A DNA stretch of 64,000 nt from an uncultured Saprospiraceae bacterium (GCA_937928405.1 CALFWZ010000156.1:1-64000), one strand, 5' to 3'; shown: positions 22,839-33,236, counted from the stretch's first letter. Numbers and translations: made by a program. The notes: generated by a model not told the origin, from the letters alone.

Positions 22839-23654
22839 TTAAAGTGCTTCCCAAATTTTTTTTGTCATTTTATGCTGGAAGGTCCTTCCATCTATCTCTT
22901 TTACCCAGCGAATTCCTTGGACGGCATTCGTTAAAAAGACCTCATCCGCGGCAAATAATTCGTCTGGTGAAATTTCCTTTTTTTGTACGGTAATTCCATT
23001 TTTCTTTGCTAACCTATTTATCTGGTGACGCATCACGCCATGAATCGCACCAGACTGATCAGTTGGGGTGAAAAGTTGATGTTCCTTAAAATAAAATACG
23101 TTGGAGCTACTCGCTTCGGCCACAAATCCTAATTGATTTAGTAAAATACAGTCAGCGACATTTTGTTCTTGTTTCCATAAACTTGCTAGAACATAGGGCA
23201 AGGAATTAGTGGTTTTTAGACCAGACCATGGAGTAATTGGAAGTTGTACGGTTGGGCATACTTTTATAGTTAATCCCTTATTCAACCACTCCCAATTGCT
23301 TTTTTTAACTGATTGATATTCAATCAAATAAATAGGTTGATTGCTAGTAGGAGTGTATAGGCCACCGGAAGCTCTAAATACAGTGATTCGGATGCGCGCG
23401 TTTTTCTGCAAACCGGTAAGTCGTTGGATTTCTTTACGAAAAAAGGCAGTGGTGAAGTGCTTGGGTTTTTTAATTTTTAATAATTGCAGGCCACGATAAA
23501 GCCGTCGCATATGATCTGGCAATAAAGGCATTTTACCATCCATCATTCGAATAGATTCGAATAAACCATCTCCATATTTAAGTCCTCGATGATCCTTACC
23601 AGCGAAGTCTTCTGCGGAATTCAGGATCTGACCATTGACATTAATCTCGCTCAC
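22839..23654 (-). CDS. Aminotransferase class IV (PLP fold type IV)
   Basis: GDGLFESIRMMDG, RLYRGLQLL, ILLNQLGFVAEASSSNVF, GAIHGVMR. Confidence 0.9.
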   Translation of the reverse strand: MSEINVNGQILNSAEDFAGKDHRGLKYGDGLFESIRMMDGKMPLLPDHMRRLYRGLQLLKIKKPKHFTTAFFRKEIQRLTGLQKNARIRITVFRASGGLYTPTSNQPIYLIEYQSVKKSNWEWLNKGLTIKVCPTVQLPITPWSGLKTTNSLPYVLASLWKQEQNVADCILLNQLGFVAEASSSNVFYFKEHQLFTPTDQSGAIHGVMRHQINRLAKKNGITVQKKEISPDELFAADEVFLTNAVQGIRWVKEIDGRTFQHKMTKKIWEAL

Positions 23655-25257
23655 TAGGAAGGTTAACTAAGTAGTCAATAAAGGTGAGGATTACATTGTT
23701 TCGAAGATCGGTTCGATCATCTGGGTCAGGTCTGTAAAATCTGGTGATACCAGGATCGTTGACATGCAAAGTTTTTAGGTCAATTCCTTTCAATAAAAAA
23801 TCGGTAGTGATGGCATGGTAATCTTTTTCAGGATCAATGGGAGCTCCGTTGACCATCCAAGTATTATTTTTATCACTGAAAAAGACTTTTTTTCGTTGGA
23901 GATAAGCACCTTGTCCAACCCGTGATTTACTTTCGTTCAAAACTTTTATCAATAAGTCACCTTTGATATCAATTTCTACGAGTTGTCCACCAAATGGAAG
24001 TATTTTAAATACATCAACCGCAGTTATAGTACCCTCCAGTTTATCATCAATTCGAATAGAACCACTATTGAAAAAACTGAGATCGACTTCCCGTTTTGCT
24101 ACCTTTATCATCGCCTCGTTAATCATTCGACCAATATTAGTTTGTTCGCGACGATTAACCGCTTCACGGGCATCTAAAGGAACTTTTGAATAGTATATTT
24201 CAGCATATGGTTGATCTACCACTTTGGTGATATTATCGTCCATGATTCGCTTCCATTTGTCAACAATTGTTTTTACCGCTTCGTCCGCATGCAACTGTTC
24301 ATTGATGTCAATAAGTTTAGAAGAGACTTTTGTCTCACGCGTGTTTTTATTATACGTAAGGGTGTGGACATAAGCGGTTTTAGCGTTAGCATCCGCTTTT
24401 GTTACCAAGGTATTCCCGACGGTTTCTCTGATATGATGATGATCATGGCCGCCCATCAGCAAAGGTACTTGAGGAAGTTTTGCGGCAAGCTCCAAATCTT
24501 CCGCTACATTCAAATGCGTAAGACCAATCACGACGTCGGTTTGCATGGATAAGGTTTGTACGGCTTCCAAGCAGGTGTTGGTTACGTCCAAATACTTCAC
24601 ATACTTTACCTCATTCATATCTAAGGTAGCTCCAAAAAAACCAACTCGAATGGACGTACCGTCTTCGTCAGAAATTTCCCAAGTCCAAGTGTCTGGGACA
24701 TAATTGATGGTAGAATCAGTCTCCTGATAGAATTTGGATACCTTACCAGTCTTGGTGTTGATCCGACGGACACTAGTTCCCAACCAAGTAAACTTGGATT
24801 CATTAATACGGTCCTGAAGTTCCTGTTCTTTAATATCAAATTCATGATTACCAAAAGTGACCAAATCAATACCCGTAGCATTCATTACTTCCACCATTTG
24901 CGCCCCTTTAATCCGTTTTCCATCTTTTTTAATGGTGCCGATCAAGGAGGGTGAAAGGAAATCTCCCGCGAGTACCGTAAGTGTATTGGGATTTTCATTG
25001 GTGAGTCTTTTCCGTAAAGTAGCTACTCGAGCCATTCCACCAACTTTACCGCCTTCGAGCGGCGCAATTTCATAGACATCATTTAGTTGAAGAAAGTTAA
25101 AACTGATAATTCCGTCATCTGTTGAAACGGGTGTCACTACTTTTTTGGTGGTTTTACAACCATAATTAATCATTAAGGCCGAGCCAATCAGCAGTACCAT
25201 TAATATACCGAAGGATTTTTTTCCAAGAGATGGAAATTGGTGATCGTTTTTTTTCAT
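23641..25257 (-). CDS. Bifunctional metallophosphatase/5'-nucleotidase
   Basis: LQLNDVYEIAP, LTVLAGDFLSPS, DLVTFGNHEFDIK, LMGGHDHH, FFNSGSIRIDD; overlaps the downstream gene. Confidence 0.94.
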   Translation of the reverse strand: MKKNDHQFPSLGKKSFGILMVLLIGSALMINYGCKTTKKVVTPVSTDDGIISFNFLQLNDVYEIAPLEGGKVGGMARVATLRKRLTNENPNTLTVLAGDFLSPSLIGTIKKDGKRIKGAQMVEVMNATGIDLVTFGNHEFDIKEQELQDRINESKFTWLGTSVRRINTKTGKVSKFYQETDSTINYVPDTWTWEISDEDGTSIRVGFFGATLDMNEVKYVKYLDVTNTCLEAVQTLSMQTDVVIGLTHLNVAEDLELAAKLPQVPLLMGGHDHHHIRETVGNTLVTKADANAKTAYVHTLTYNKNTRETKVSSKLIDINEQLHADEAVKTIVDKWKRIMDDNITKVVDQPYAEIYYSKVPLDAREAVNRREQTNIGRMINEAMIKVAKREVDLSFFNSGSIRIDDKLEGTITAVDVFKILPFGGQLVEIDIKGDLLIKVLNESKSRVGQGAYLQRKKVFFSDKNNTWMVNGAPIDPEKDYHAITTDFLLKGIDLKTLHVNDPGITRFYRPDPDDRTDLRNNVILTFIDYLVNLPSERD

Positions 25258-25546
25258 TAGAAATGTTTGGTGAAGGATGTAGTAAAAATAAAAACCTTTG
25301 GAATGTATGTGGTAGGAGAACTATTTCAAAAATTAGATGTAATGTCTCCACAAGGAACAAATATATAAAATTTTGATTTGTGATAATAAAAAAAGGGTTA
25401 GCACCACAGAAATTACTTTGAAAATGATTCCAACCAAAAAATACTCATACCCTGTAGCCTATACAAACTAGAATTATTGATCCTAGATCTTAGTAAAATC
25501 TTATCTTTTCCATTTTCCAAAATAAAATCCTACATTTAGGCAAAAA

Positions 25547-26185
25547 ATGAAATCTAAATTTTATCTGCTACTCATTTTTGTGCTGCTGCTTTCCGCCTGT
25601 AAGACCATACAAAAAACCACCAACCTTCCCGCCAAGTTAGTGACAACAGAATTAATCAAGTTGATGAGTGGAACCTTTTCAAGTCGAGCGCAAGCAGCCA
25701 AAGATTCTACCTATTATGATATCAATTTGGTTATGCATCCTATTTGGCAAACAGATAAAACGGCCGCTTGGCTCTATGTGGAGCAGGCGGTTACGCAGAT
25801 GATAAAGAAACCATACCGTCAAAGAATCTATAAAGTGACTCCAACGACAGATGGTCGATTTGAAAGTAAAGTTTACACCTTACCCAATCCTGCCAAGTTT
25901 ATTCATGGTTGGGATAATCCTTCGGTCTTTAATTCCATTACGCCAGATTCATTGACGGTTAGAACCGGTTGCTCGGTGTTTTTGCAGAAAACAGCTGATG
26001 GTTGTTATACTGGATCAACGAATGAAAAGGATTGTGAAAGTAGTATGCGTGGTGCGAGCTATGCCACCAGTGAAGTGACCGTTTGTAAGGGAAGTGTGAT
26101 GTCTTGGGATCGAGGCTGGGATGTCAGTGATAGTCATGTTTGGGGAGCGGAGAAAGCTGGGTATGTTTTTGAGCGATTGAAGTAA
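25547..26185 (+). CDS. CpcT/CpeT-like chromophore lyase family lipoprotein
   Basis: Lipobox LLSAC; LMSGTFSSRAQA, WLYVEQAV, PYRQRIYKV, GCSVFLQKTADGCYTGST. Confidence 0.8.
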   Translation: MKSKFYLLLIFVLLLSACKTIQKTTNLPAKLVTTELIKLMSGTFSSRAQAAKDSTYYDINLVMHPIWQTDKTAAWLYVEQAVTQMIKKPYRQRIYKVTPTTDGRFESKVYTLPNPAKFIHGWDNPSVFNSITPDSLTVRTGCSVFLQKTADGCYTGSTNEKDCESSMRGASYATSEVTVCKGSVMSWDRGWDVSDSHVWGAEKAGYVFERLK

Positions 26186-26218
26186 AGGTAATTTTTTTAT
26201 TAAAATAGGAACATAAAA

Positions 26219-27166
26219 ATGCGCATCTCTGGATTCACTATGGTAAAGAATGCCGATAAGCTCTATTATCCAATTAAAGCGGCTATCGCCTCGATTTTGC
26301 CGCTCGTTGATGAGTTTGTCGTGGCTCTTGGTGACAATGATCCCGACGACCGAACCCTCCAAGAAATTGAATCGCTTCAGGATCCAAAAATAAAAATTAT
26401 TCATACCAAATGGGATTTAGAGAAGTATCCCAATGGAACTGAAAATGCGCACCAAACAGATTTAGCCAGAGCAGCTTGTACCGGAGATTGGTTGTTTTAC
26501 CTACAAGCAGATGAAGTCATTCACGAAAAATATTTGCCCATCATCAAAGCGACTTGTGCCCAACATTTGGAGGACGAAAGGGTAGAGGGTTTCCTTTTTA
26601 ACTATCTGCATTTCTGGGGAGACTATGATCATTACCATCTCTCGCATGGCTGGTATCCTGAAGAAATTCGCATCATTCGTAACCACCCCGATATTCATTC
26701 TTGGGAGTCGGCTCAATCCTTCCGACGGATTCCGGATTTTGATTATAAAAACTACCGGCAACAGGAAAATACCTTTAAACTAAACGTCAAACGAATCGAT
26801 GCTTGGGTTTATCATTATGGTTGGGTACGTCCTCCTCGCTTAATGCAAAACAAAAGAAAATCGTTAGATACCATCCACCAAGGGAAAGCGGCGGCGGTGG
26901 ATAAATACGCTAAAGAAGAAGATGTTTTTAATTATGGCCCCATGCAATATGCCACTAAATTTTCTGGAACACATCCAAAAGTCATGAACGAATGGATCGC
27001 TCGGTTTGATTGGGGAGATCAACTATATGAAGTTGGTCCGATTCCCAAGAATCGACAAAAATTTAAGCATGAACGCTTAAAATATCGTGCGCTCACTTTC
27101 CTTGAGCAAAACTTCAACGGTGGTAAAACTTTATTCGGTTTTAAAAATTATGTTTTGTTGAAGTAG
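26219..27166 (+). CDS. Glycosyltransferase family 2-like protein
   Basis: ISGFTMVKNADKL, VDEFVVALGDNDPDDRT, WLFYLQADEVIHE. Confidence 0.82.
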   Translation: MRISGFTMVKNADKLYYPIKAAIASILPLVDEFVVALGDNDPDDRTLQEIESLQDPKIKIIHTKWDLEKYPNGTENAHQTDLARAACTGDWLFYLQADEVIHEKYLPIIKATCAQHLEDERVEGFLFNYLHFWGDYDHYHLSHGWYPEEIRIIRNHPDIHSWESAQSFRRIPDFDYKNYRQQENTFKLNVKRIDAWVYHYGWVRPPRLMQNKRKSLDTIHQGKAAAVDKYAKEEDVFNYGPMQYATKFSGTHPKVMNEWIARFDWGDQLYEVGPIPKNRQKFKHERLKYRALTFLEQNFNGGKTLFGFKNYVLLK

Positions 27167-27201
27167 ATTGTCTATTTTATGCCTACATTTACCAAAAAAA
27201 A

Positions 27202-28257
27202 TTGATCGCTTATCTTTTAAAAAGGCTGGCTTATGGTGGGGTGGTGCTGGTTCTGGTAACGGTGATTATTTCTAGTATTATTTATCTAGCGCCTGTTGAT
27301 CCAGCTCGACTTACCTTTGGACAACGTTCTGATGCTGCTACGGTGGATGCTAAGCGCGCCGCTTTAGGATTAGACCAACCGCTTTATGTTCAATTGGGTT
27401 TATATCTAAAAGATATTACGCCCATTGCTATCTTAGCCGATTCACCGGAACATCAAGAACGGTATAAATTTCAAAAATTAATTCCTTTTGGAAGTCATGC
27501 CTTGGTCGTTAAGTGGCCTTATTTACGAGAATCTTATCAAACGGGCGCACCAGTCAGTCGAATTCTAGCTGCGGCTATTCCACGGACGATGATCTTGGCC
27601 TTTAGTGCGATATTTTTAGCCGCTTTTGTTGGAATTGCGTTGGGAGTGGTGGCAGCTTTAAAACAAAATTCTTGGTTCGATCATTTGGCGGTAACACTTT
27701 CGGTAGCAGGAATTTCCTTGCCCAGTTATGTCAGTGCGATGATGCTAGCATTGGTTTTTGGATATTATCTTTCGGACTATACGGGCCTCGAAGTCCGGGG
27801 AAGCATTTACGATCTTGATGATTTTGGAGATGAAGCCTATTTTTGGCGTAACCTCATTTTACCAGCCATTGCTTTAGGTATCCGACCCATAGCCATTGTC
27901 ACCCAGCTTACTCGAAGTGCTATGCTTGAAGTACTTTCTCAGGACTTTATTCGCACTGCCAAAGCAAAAGGCTTATCTTATTATAAAGTAATTTTTAAAC
28001 ACGCTTTACGGAATGCTCTTAATCCTGTTTTGACCGCCCTATCTGGATGGTTTGCCGCTTTATTGGCTGGAGCATTTTTTGTAGAAAATGTTTTTGACTT
28101 CAATGGTTTAGGACAAGTGACCGTTAATGCTTTACTGAGTTACGATATTCCAGTAGTATTAGGTGCTGTGCTTTTTACTTCCGTGCTTTTTGTAGGAATT
28201 AATATCCTAGTTGATTTATTATATGCTATTTTAGATCCAAGGGTGAAGCACCAGTAA
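27202..28257 (+). CDS. DppB-like ABC transporter permease (orphan in this window)
   Basis: MIAYLLKRLAYGGVVLVLVTVIIS, ALGLDQPLYVQL, EAA-like loop RTAKAKGLSYYKVIFKHALRNALNP; TTG start. Confidence 0.9.
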   Translation: MIAYLLKRLAYGGVVLVLVTVIISSIIYLAPVDPARLTFGQRSDAATVDAKRAALGLDQPLYVQLGLYLKDITPIAILADSPEHQERYKFQKLIPFGSHALVVKWPYLRESYQTGAPVSRILAAAIPRTMILAFSAIFLAAFVGIALGVVAALKQNSWFDHLAVTLSVAGISLPSYVSAMMLALVFGYYLSDYTGLEVRGSIYDLDDFGDEAYFWRNLILPAIALGIRPIAIVTQLTRSAMLEVLSQDFIRTAKAKGLSYYKVIFKHALRNALNPVLTALSGWFAALLAGAFFVENVFDFNGLGQVTVNALLSYDIPVVLGAVLFTSVLFVGINILVDLLYAILDPRVKHQ

Positions 28258-28258
28258 A

Positions 28259-28340
28259 GGGACTGTTTGGTAAACTGTGTCAATTTAAATTTGTAATCTC
28301 AAAAGCAACCTCAATCTCAATCTCAAAAAAAAAATGAAAC
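28259..28340. repeat. Dispersed element copy A (GGGACTGTTTGG ... CTCAAAAgCAACCTCAAtcTCAAtCTCAA ... AAAATGAA)
   Basis: Near-ungapped match by eye to 46471-46552. Confidence 0.75.
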
Positions 28341-28370
28341 ATTGAAATCAAAAGTTTATTAAAGAATTTA

Positions 28371-28448
28371 CTCAACGACTCAACGACTCAACGACTCAAC
28401 GACTCAACGACTCAACGACTCAACGACTCAACGACTCAACGACTCAAC
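28371..28448. repeat. 8-bp tandem array, 9 perfect CTCAACGA units plus a partial
   Basis: Direct reading; ends 5 bp from the stop codon of the minus-strand gene. Confidence 0.97.
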
Positions 28449-28453
28449 ACCTT

Positions 28454-29068
28454 CTAAAAATCATATCCCACATATAAAGCAACTGGCGGAATAAAATTCC
28501 CATTGATCCGTAGTGTATTTTGTTCCGAAATCCTGCTAAAAGTAACACCCAGATCGTAAGCCATTTCTGTCGAAATAGAAAGTCTTTCATTGATTTGAAA
28601 GGATAACCCAAAAAACGGAGAGGGCCCAAATTTCATAGAAAAATTGGTCACATCGTTTGCTCCGATATGGATAATTCCTAATTGCGATATCCAATCCCAA
28701 CCATAAAAGGCACGCCATCGACTGATTCCGGGATTGTTGGGAAGGATTTTGCCAAAATGCTTAAATCGTTCTTTGCCAAAGCGAAATTGGATGGAGGTCT
28801 GTGAAGTTGGTTCTAGATCTCCTATGTCAAGGCCAATTCGAAAACCTAAACCATAGCGTTTATTACTAGTCTCTCCATATTTTCGATAGGTGATTTGATA
28901 AGGACTGCTTTGAGGATTGGAACCAGAAAAATTTAAGAAACGATTGATCAAAACACTCGCATCAAAACCAAATTGCTTTTTGTACTGAATGGTACTCGGA
29001 GGGTCTTGAGCAGAAATACCAGAGCAAAGAAAACACGATAAAAAGAGTAGGAAGAAAAGGCGAATCAT
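28454..29068 (-). CDS. Outer-membrane beta-barrel-like protein, hypothetical
   Basis: Signal peptide; alternating beta pattern; C-terminal aromatic YVGYDF. Confidence 0.7.
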   Translation of the reverse strand: MIRLFFLLFLSCFLCSGISAQDPPSTIQYKKQFGFDASVLINRFLNFSGSNPQSSPYQITYRKYGETSNKRYGLGFRIGLDIGDLEPTSQTSIQFRFGKERFKHFGKILPNNPGISRWRAFYGWDWISQLGIIHIGANDVTNFSMKFGPSPFFGLSFQINERLSISTEMAYDLGVTFSRISEQNTLRINGNFIPPVALYVGYDF

Positions 29069-29164
29069 TTTTTATTAATTTAATTAAAGATGAAGAATTT
29101 TAAAGAAAAATGGCAGATTGAAATAAAATCAATCTGCCAATAAAATTTGAAGGAAATAAACTTG

Positions 29165-30685
29165 TTATTCTAATTCTTTTGCTTTCAGAATCCATGAAAG
29201 AAATTCTGCTCGATAATTATTAGGATCATAATTTCGTGCTTGATCAGCCCATTGATAGACCTTGTCCCAATTGAGAGATCCTTTATACTCACTATCTCGC
29301 AGCAAAAGTCCATACCCCGCTGCTGCCGCCGCGAAACGGGTGTTTTCAGAAGCTGATTCAAAAGGAATGTTTTGATTGAAAATATCTAAAGACAATCCAC
29401 TGCTATTGTTAGAACTTGGCAGCTTATAACGGAAATCAATTTGGATAGAAGGATCAAAAAGTGAAAGACTTTGACTTGTTTCAATTTCATAAAGTGCCGT
29501 GATTCGCTGGTCGGCTCCTATCTCTCCAGCATCCTTGGTATCATCCAAGAAATCTTCGGTGGCTAGTATTCGATTTTCATATCCAATCAAACGGTATTTA
29601 TACACTAAAGATGGATCAAAATCAATTTGTATTTTAACGTCTTTGGCCACGGTATAAAATTTACCAAATTCATCAACGAATACCTTTTGTGCCTGTTCAA
29701 TATCATCGATATATTCATAATTTCCATTCCCGTTATTTGCCAATTGCTCCATTTGTTGATCGCGATAATTTCCTGTACCAACTCCCAAAACACTCAGGAA
29801 AATTCCAGATGCTCTTTTTTCTTCAATCAGTTCTACCAATTCTTCTTGACTACTAATACCTACGTTAAAATCTCCATCAGTTCCAAGCACGATCCGATTA
29901 TTTCCGTCTGGAATAAAACTGGATTCAGCGAGTTCATAAGCCGCATTAATACCTCCCGCCCCATTGGTGCCGCCTCCACTAACCAATCTTTCAATCGCTT
30001 CTTTAATCACCTCTTTTTGATTGCCTGGGGTAGGACTTAAAATAACTCCGGCATCTCCAGCGTAGGTAACTATGGAAATTAAATCTTGGGGACGCATATA
30101 ATCGGTATAGATGGTAAAACCTTCTTTCAATAATTCTAATTTATCGCTACTTCTCATAGACCCCGAAACATCAATAAGAAAAACAAAGTTAGCTGGTGGC
30201 ATCTCTTCCCTAGACAGGTATTTGCCCTTGATCCCAATTCGTAAAAGTTTATGTTCAGGATTCCAAGGACAATTGGCAATTTCTCCATTCAAAGAAATGG
30301 GTTTTCCTTGCTCAGGTTCTGGATAATCCATTTGGAAAAAATTGATAATCTCTTCCGTTCTAATAAGATTAGCAGCAGGAAATCTATTCTCTTCAAGTTG
30401 TCGGCGGATATTAGAATAAGACCCTCCATCGGCATCTATAGAAAAAGTAGAAATAGGTTCTTCAATGGTTCTTATCCAAGGGTTCTCATCAGATTCAGTA
30501 GGGTTGGTATTATCTGGGTCAATGGACACAGTAGTATTATTTCTTGAAAAATTCTCGCCACTACTAGCAAAGGCGGAATCTACCAATAATCCACTATTGG
30601 CATTTGCATTTTCCTTTTCGCAACTGGTAAAAAGCAGTCCGATGAAACCGATAGTTAAAAAAAAGTAGAATTTTAAAATTTTCAT
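29165..30685 (-). CDS. VWA domain lipoprotein (YfbK-like)
   Basis: IRTIEEPISTFSIDADGGSYSNIRR, VFLIDVSGSM MIDAS, LGTDGDFNVG, C-terminal DUF3520-like region. Confidence 0.92.
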   Translation of the reverse strand: MKILKFYFFLTIGFIGLLFTSCEKENANANSGLLVDSAFASSGENFSRNNTTVSIDPDNTNPTESDENPWIRTIEEPISTFSIDADGGSYSNIRRQLEENRFPAANLIRTEEIINFFQMDYPEPEQGKPISLNGEIANCPWNPEHKLLRIGIKGKYLSREEMPPANFVFLIDVSGSMRSSDKLELLKEGFTIYTDYMRPQDLISIVTYAGDAGVILSPTPGNQKEVIKEAIERLVSGGGTNGAGGINAAYELAESSFIPDGNNRIVLGTDGDFNVGISSQEELVELIEEKRASGIFLSVLGVGTGNYRDQQMEQLANNGNGNYEYIDDIEQAQKVFVDEFGKFYTVAKDVKIQIDFDPSLVYKYRLIGYENRILATEDFLDDTKDAGEIGADQRITALYEIETSQSLSLFDPSIQIDFRYKLPSSNNSSGLSLDIFNQNIPFESASENTRFAAAAAGYGLLLRDSEYKGSLNWDKVYQWADQARNYDPNNYRAEFLSWILKAKELE

Positions 30686-30952
30686 ATTTAGAGGATTATG
30701 GTAAAGGATTCTTTAATTTTTATTATAAGCAAGACGGAAGGTTTTTATAAATGGTTGGGTGTATAGATAAAAAAACATTATATTTATTTGAAGGTTTGCA
30801 TTTTTTCTATACTTAAAGGTATCAAAAAAATGCATCTATTCTTTCTAAGTCTCAATTAACATCCCATTAACAAACCTGATCACACCAAAACTAATTTCTA
30901 AGTCCTCTTGAGTATGTAAACAACTTTTTCATTGTCGAAAACAAAATAAATC

Positions 30953-31825
30953 ATGAAAAAATTACTCTTTTATGTATGGGGTCTTCTACTTTTTGTCGCG
31001 TGTTCTTCTGAGTCAAGAGGAGACTTCGATTACACCAAAGAAATGACAACAGAACCTGCTATGGCACCAATGGGATTGGAAGAAGATTTAGAATTAGAAA
31101 TGAATGAAGCCGAATACGATCAGTCAAGTCAAGATGATCTAGCTCAAAATTCACCAATGGACCGCAAAATTCTGCGGACCGTTGAATCCCGTTTTCAAAC
31201 CAAAAACTTAAGTGCCACCACTGCTTATATCGATCAGCTAACTAAGCAGCACAAGGGTTTTGTTAGTAGTATGAATCATACCAACTCCCGTTATGAATTG
31301 AATAACCAGATGAACCTCAGCATTCCTGCTGAAAACCTTGACGTTTTCTTGGATGGATTGAAATCACAATCTATCTATACGGACTACACTCGGATTAATG
31401 CAAAAGATGTTACAGAAGAATTTTTTGATATTTCGACTCGGCTTAAAACGAAAAAAGAAGTGCGAGATCGGTATGTTGATATTTTGCGTAATCGGGCGCA
31501 AACGGTGGAGGATATCCTTAACGCGGAAGAAAAAATTCGCAACATCCAAGAAGAAATAGAGTCTATAGAAGGGCGAATCAAATTTTTAAATTCACGAGCT
31601 GCGATGAGTCAAGTTCGTCTGGATTTGTATGAGAAAATTCCCTATACGGAACAACCTGACCGATATTCAACTACTTTTTTTAGCAAAGTAAAATCTAGTT
31701 TTGTAAATGGTTGGGAACTGATTCAGGAACTAGTGATCGGATTGATTGCTATCTGGCCGCTTATTATCATCATCGGCCTAATCATCTATTTTAGAAGAAA
31801 AATCTTCGGAATCTTTAGAAAATGA
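30953..31825 (+). CDS. DUF4349 domain lipoprotein
   Basis: Lipobox LLFVAC, coiled coil with TRLKTKKEVRDRYVDILRNRAQTVEDILNAEEKI, C-terminal TM. Confidence 0.85.
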   Translation: MKKLLFYVWGLLLFVACSSESRGDFDYTKEMTTEPAMAPMGLEEDLELEMNEAEYDQSSQDDLAQNSPMDRKILRTVESRFQTKNLSATTAYIDQLTKQHKGFVSSMNHTNSRYELNNQMNLSIPAENLDVFLDGLKSQSIYTDYTRINAKDVTEEFFDISTRLKTKKEVRDRYVDILRNRAQTVEDILNAEEKIRNIQEEIESIEGRIKFLNSRAAMSQVRLDLYEKIPYTEQPDRYSTTFFSKVKSSFVNGWELIQELVIGLIAIWPLIIIIGLIIYFRRKIFGIFRK

Positions 31826-31936
31826 TTGACGTTAGATGAATTCATTTTTTTCAGAAAGCGATCTAAACAAAGGTTTAATTAATTCTTCTTTTGCAGCTTG
31901 AGATTGGACTATCAAATTGTTTAATTTGTTTTGTTA

Positions 31937-31952
31937 TTCAACGATTCAACCA
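31937..31952. repeat. Minimal two-unit copy of the 8-bp repeat (TTCAACGA TTCAACCA)
   Basis: Direct reading; the TetR gene stop codon (TCA, 31946-31948) lies in the second unit. Confidence 0.7.
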
Positions 31953-32632
31953 CATTCAGTCGGTTTATCCAAAATTTTAAAAGTAAAAAAGGAAAGCATT
32001 TTAATCAGATCTTCGTTGAGGTTTTTGTTTTGTTTTAGGCTGGAGAGACGAGGTAGATGATCCGCGAAATAAATTTGATTATTGGCCATTTCAAATAAAT
32101 TGCTCGAAAGACTACTGCTGTAGGGGAATTTCGGGTTTATTTCTAATATTATATCAGAAACCTTTTTTACCAAAGATTTATAAGAATAAAATAGGCCAGC
32201 TTTATTTTCATCATCCACATCATGAATATGATAGGCTTTACCGCCTTCTTTAATGACGACCTTGTGCAATAGGTGTTCGTTAATATACTTATTGCCTGGA
32301 TTTTCATCTGTAGCAATAACCAAGTTTTGAATGGCTATTTTCAATTTATGACAGGGATCTCCAATATTTCTACTATTTATTTCAATTAAATATTTTACCC
32401 ATTCCCAGTACCAAGAACTGAGAAATAGGAGTAGGAAATGCTTATTTTCAAAATATCGATAGATGGATTTTTCGGTAGAATTGATCCTCTTGGCCAGCTT
32501 TTTAAAGGTAAAAGCTTCAAATCCTAACTCGTCAATTAAAATAATACTGTGTTCTATCATTTTTTTTCCTAACTCAGAATCTTGAGGATCTTTGAGGAAA
32601 AGACGGTCATTTAAGTTAAATTTTATCTCCAC
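31946..32632 (-). CDS. TetR-family transcriptional regulator
   Basis: N-terminal HTH: IILIDELGFEAFTFKKLAKRINSTEKSIYRYFENKHFLLLFL. Confidence 0.88.
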   Translation of the reverse strand: MEIKFNLNDRLFLKDPQDSELGKKMIEHSIILIDELGFEAFTFKKLAKRINSTEKSIYRYFENKHFLLLFLSSWYWEWVKYLIEINSRNIGDPCHKLKIAIQNLVIATDENPGNKYINEHLLHKVVIKEGGKAYHIHDVDDENKAGLFYSYKSLVKKVSDIILEINPKFPYSSSLSSNLFEMANNQIYFADHLPRLSSLKQNKNLNEDLIKMLSFFTFKILDKPTECG

Positions 32633-32768
32633 AGTGAACAGTTTTGTCTTTTATGTGTTCTTAATTGCTGTAATAGATGTCAATATAGGCAACATTTTTG
32701 ATATTTATACGAACAATAATGACAGTAATACTATCTTTTGTATTATATTTGTCTTATTTTACCGAATT

Positions 32769-33059
32769 ATGAATAAATTATTACTCATCGCTTTATTTTT
32801 TGGTATTCTCATATCGAGTGAGGTCGCGATGACGGCATTGACAATGAAGATGTTCGATGTTTGTATTATAGATATGGCTACAGATCCGGAAGGAGAAAAA
32901 GATTCAAAAGAAAAGTCTGAAAAAGATGGCAAGGTAGAAATACTTTTGGGGAGTACTATTGAAGACCAGGCGTTACTCTTAAAATCTTTATTAAAACCTG
33001 AGATATCTATTTCTTCCAAACCATATCTCGATGAGGCAACACCGCCTCCGGAAGTCTAA
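32769..33059 (+). CDS. Small secreted protein upstream of the SulP gene
   Basis: 96 aa from the internal ATG, hydrophobic N-terminus MNKLLLIALFFGILISSE, charged middle, Pro-rich end; TATATTTG 18 bp upstream of this ATG. Confidence 0.6.
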   Translation: MNKLLLIALFFGILISSEVAMTALTMKMFDVCIIDMATDPEGEKDSKEKSEKDGKVEILLGSTIEDQALLLKSLLKPEISISSKPYLDEATPPPEV

Positions 33060-33195
33060 ATCCCTTATTTTTTCTGCAAAATTTTGTAAAAAAATCCCTT
33101 TTATATCCACATTACTATTAATTGAATTTTATCTATAAAACGATTCAAAATCTCAATAGTAGTGATGTAATTTCATTTAACAGTAAATATTAAAA

Positions 33196-33236
33196 AAAGG
33201 AGATGTATTACATTTTACATTAATTTTCTCCTTTAT
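33196..33236 (+). terminator. Hairpin between the small secreted ORF and the SulP gene
   Basis: AAAGGAGA ... TCTCCTTT inverted repeat. Confidence 0.45.

Noticed and set aside
26015-26404. 129-aa minus-strand ORF spanning the CpcT-like and glycosyltransferase genes
   Set aside because: Overlaps two supported plus-strand genes; no recognisable motif.
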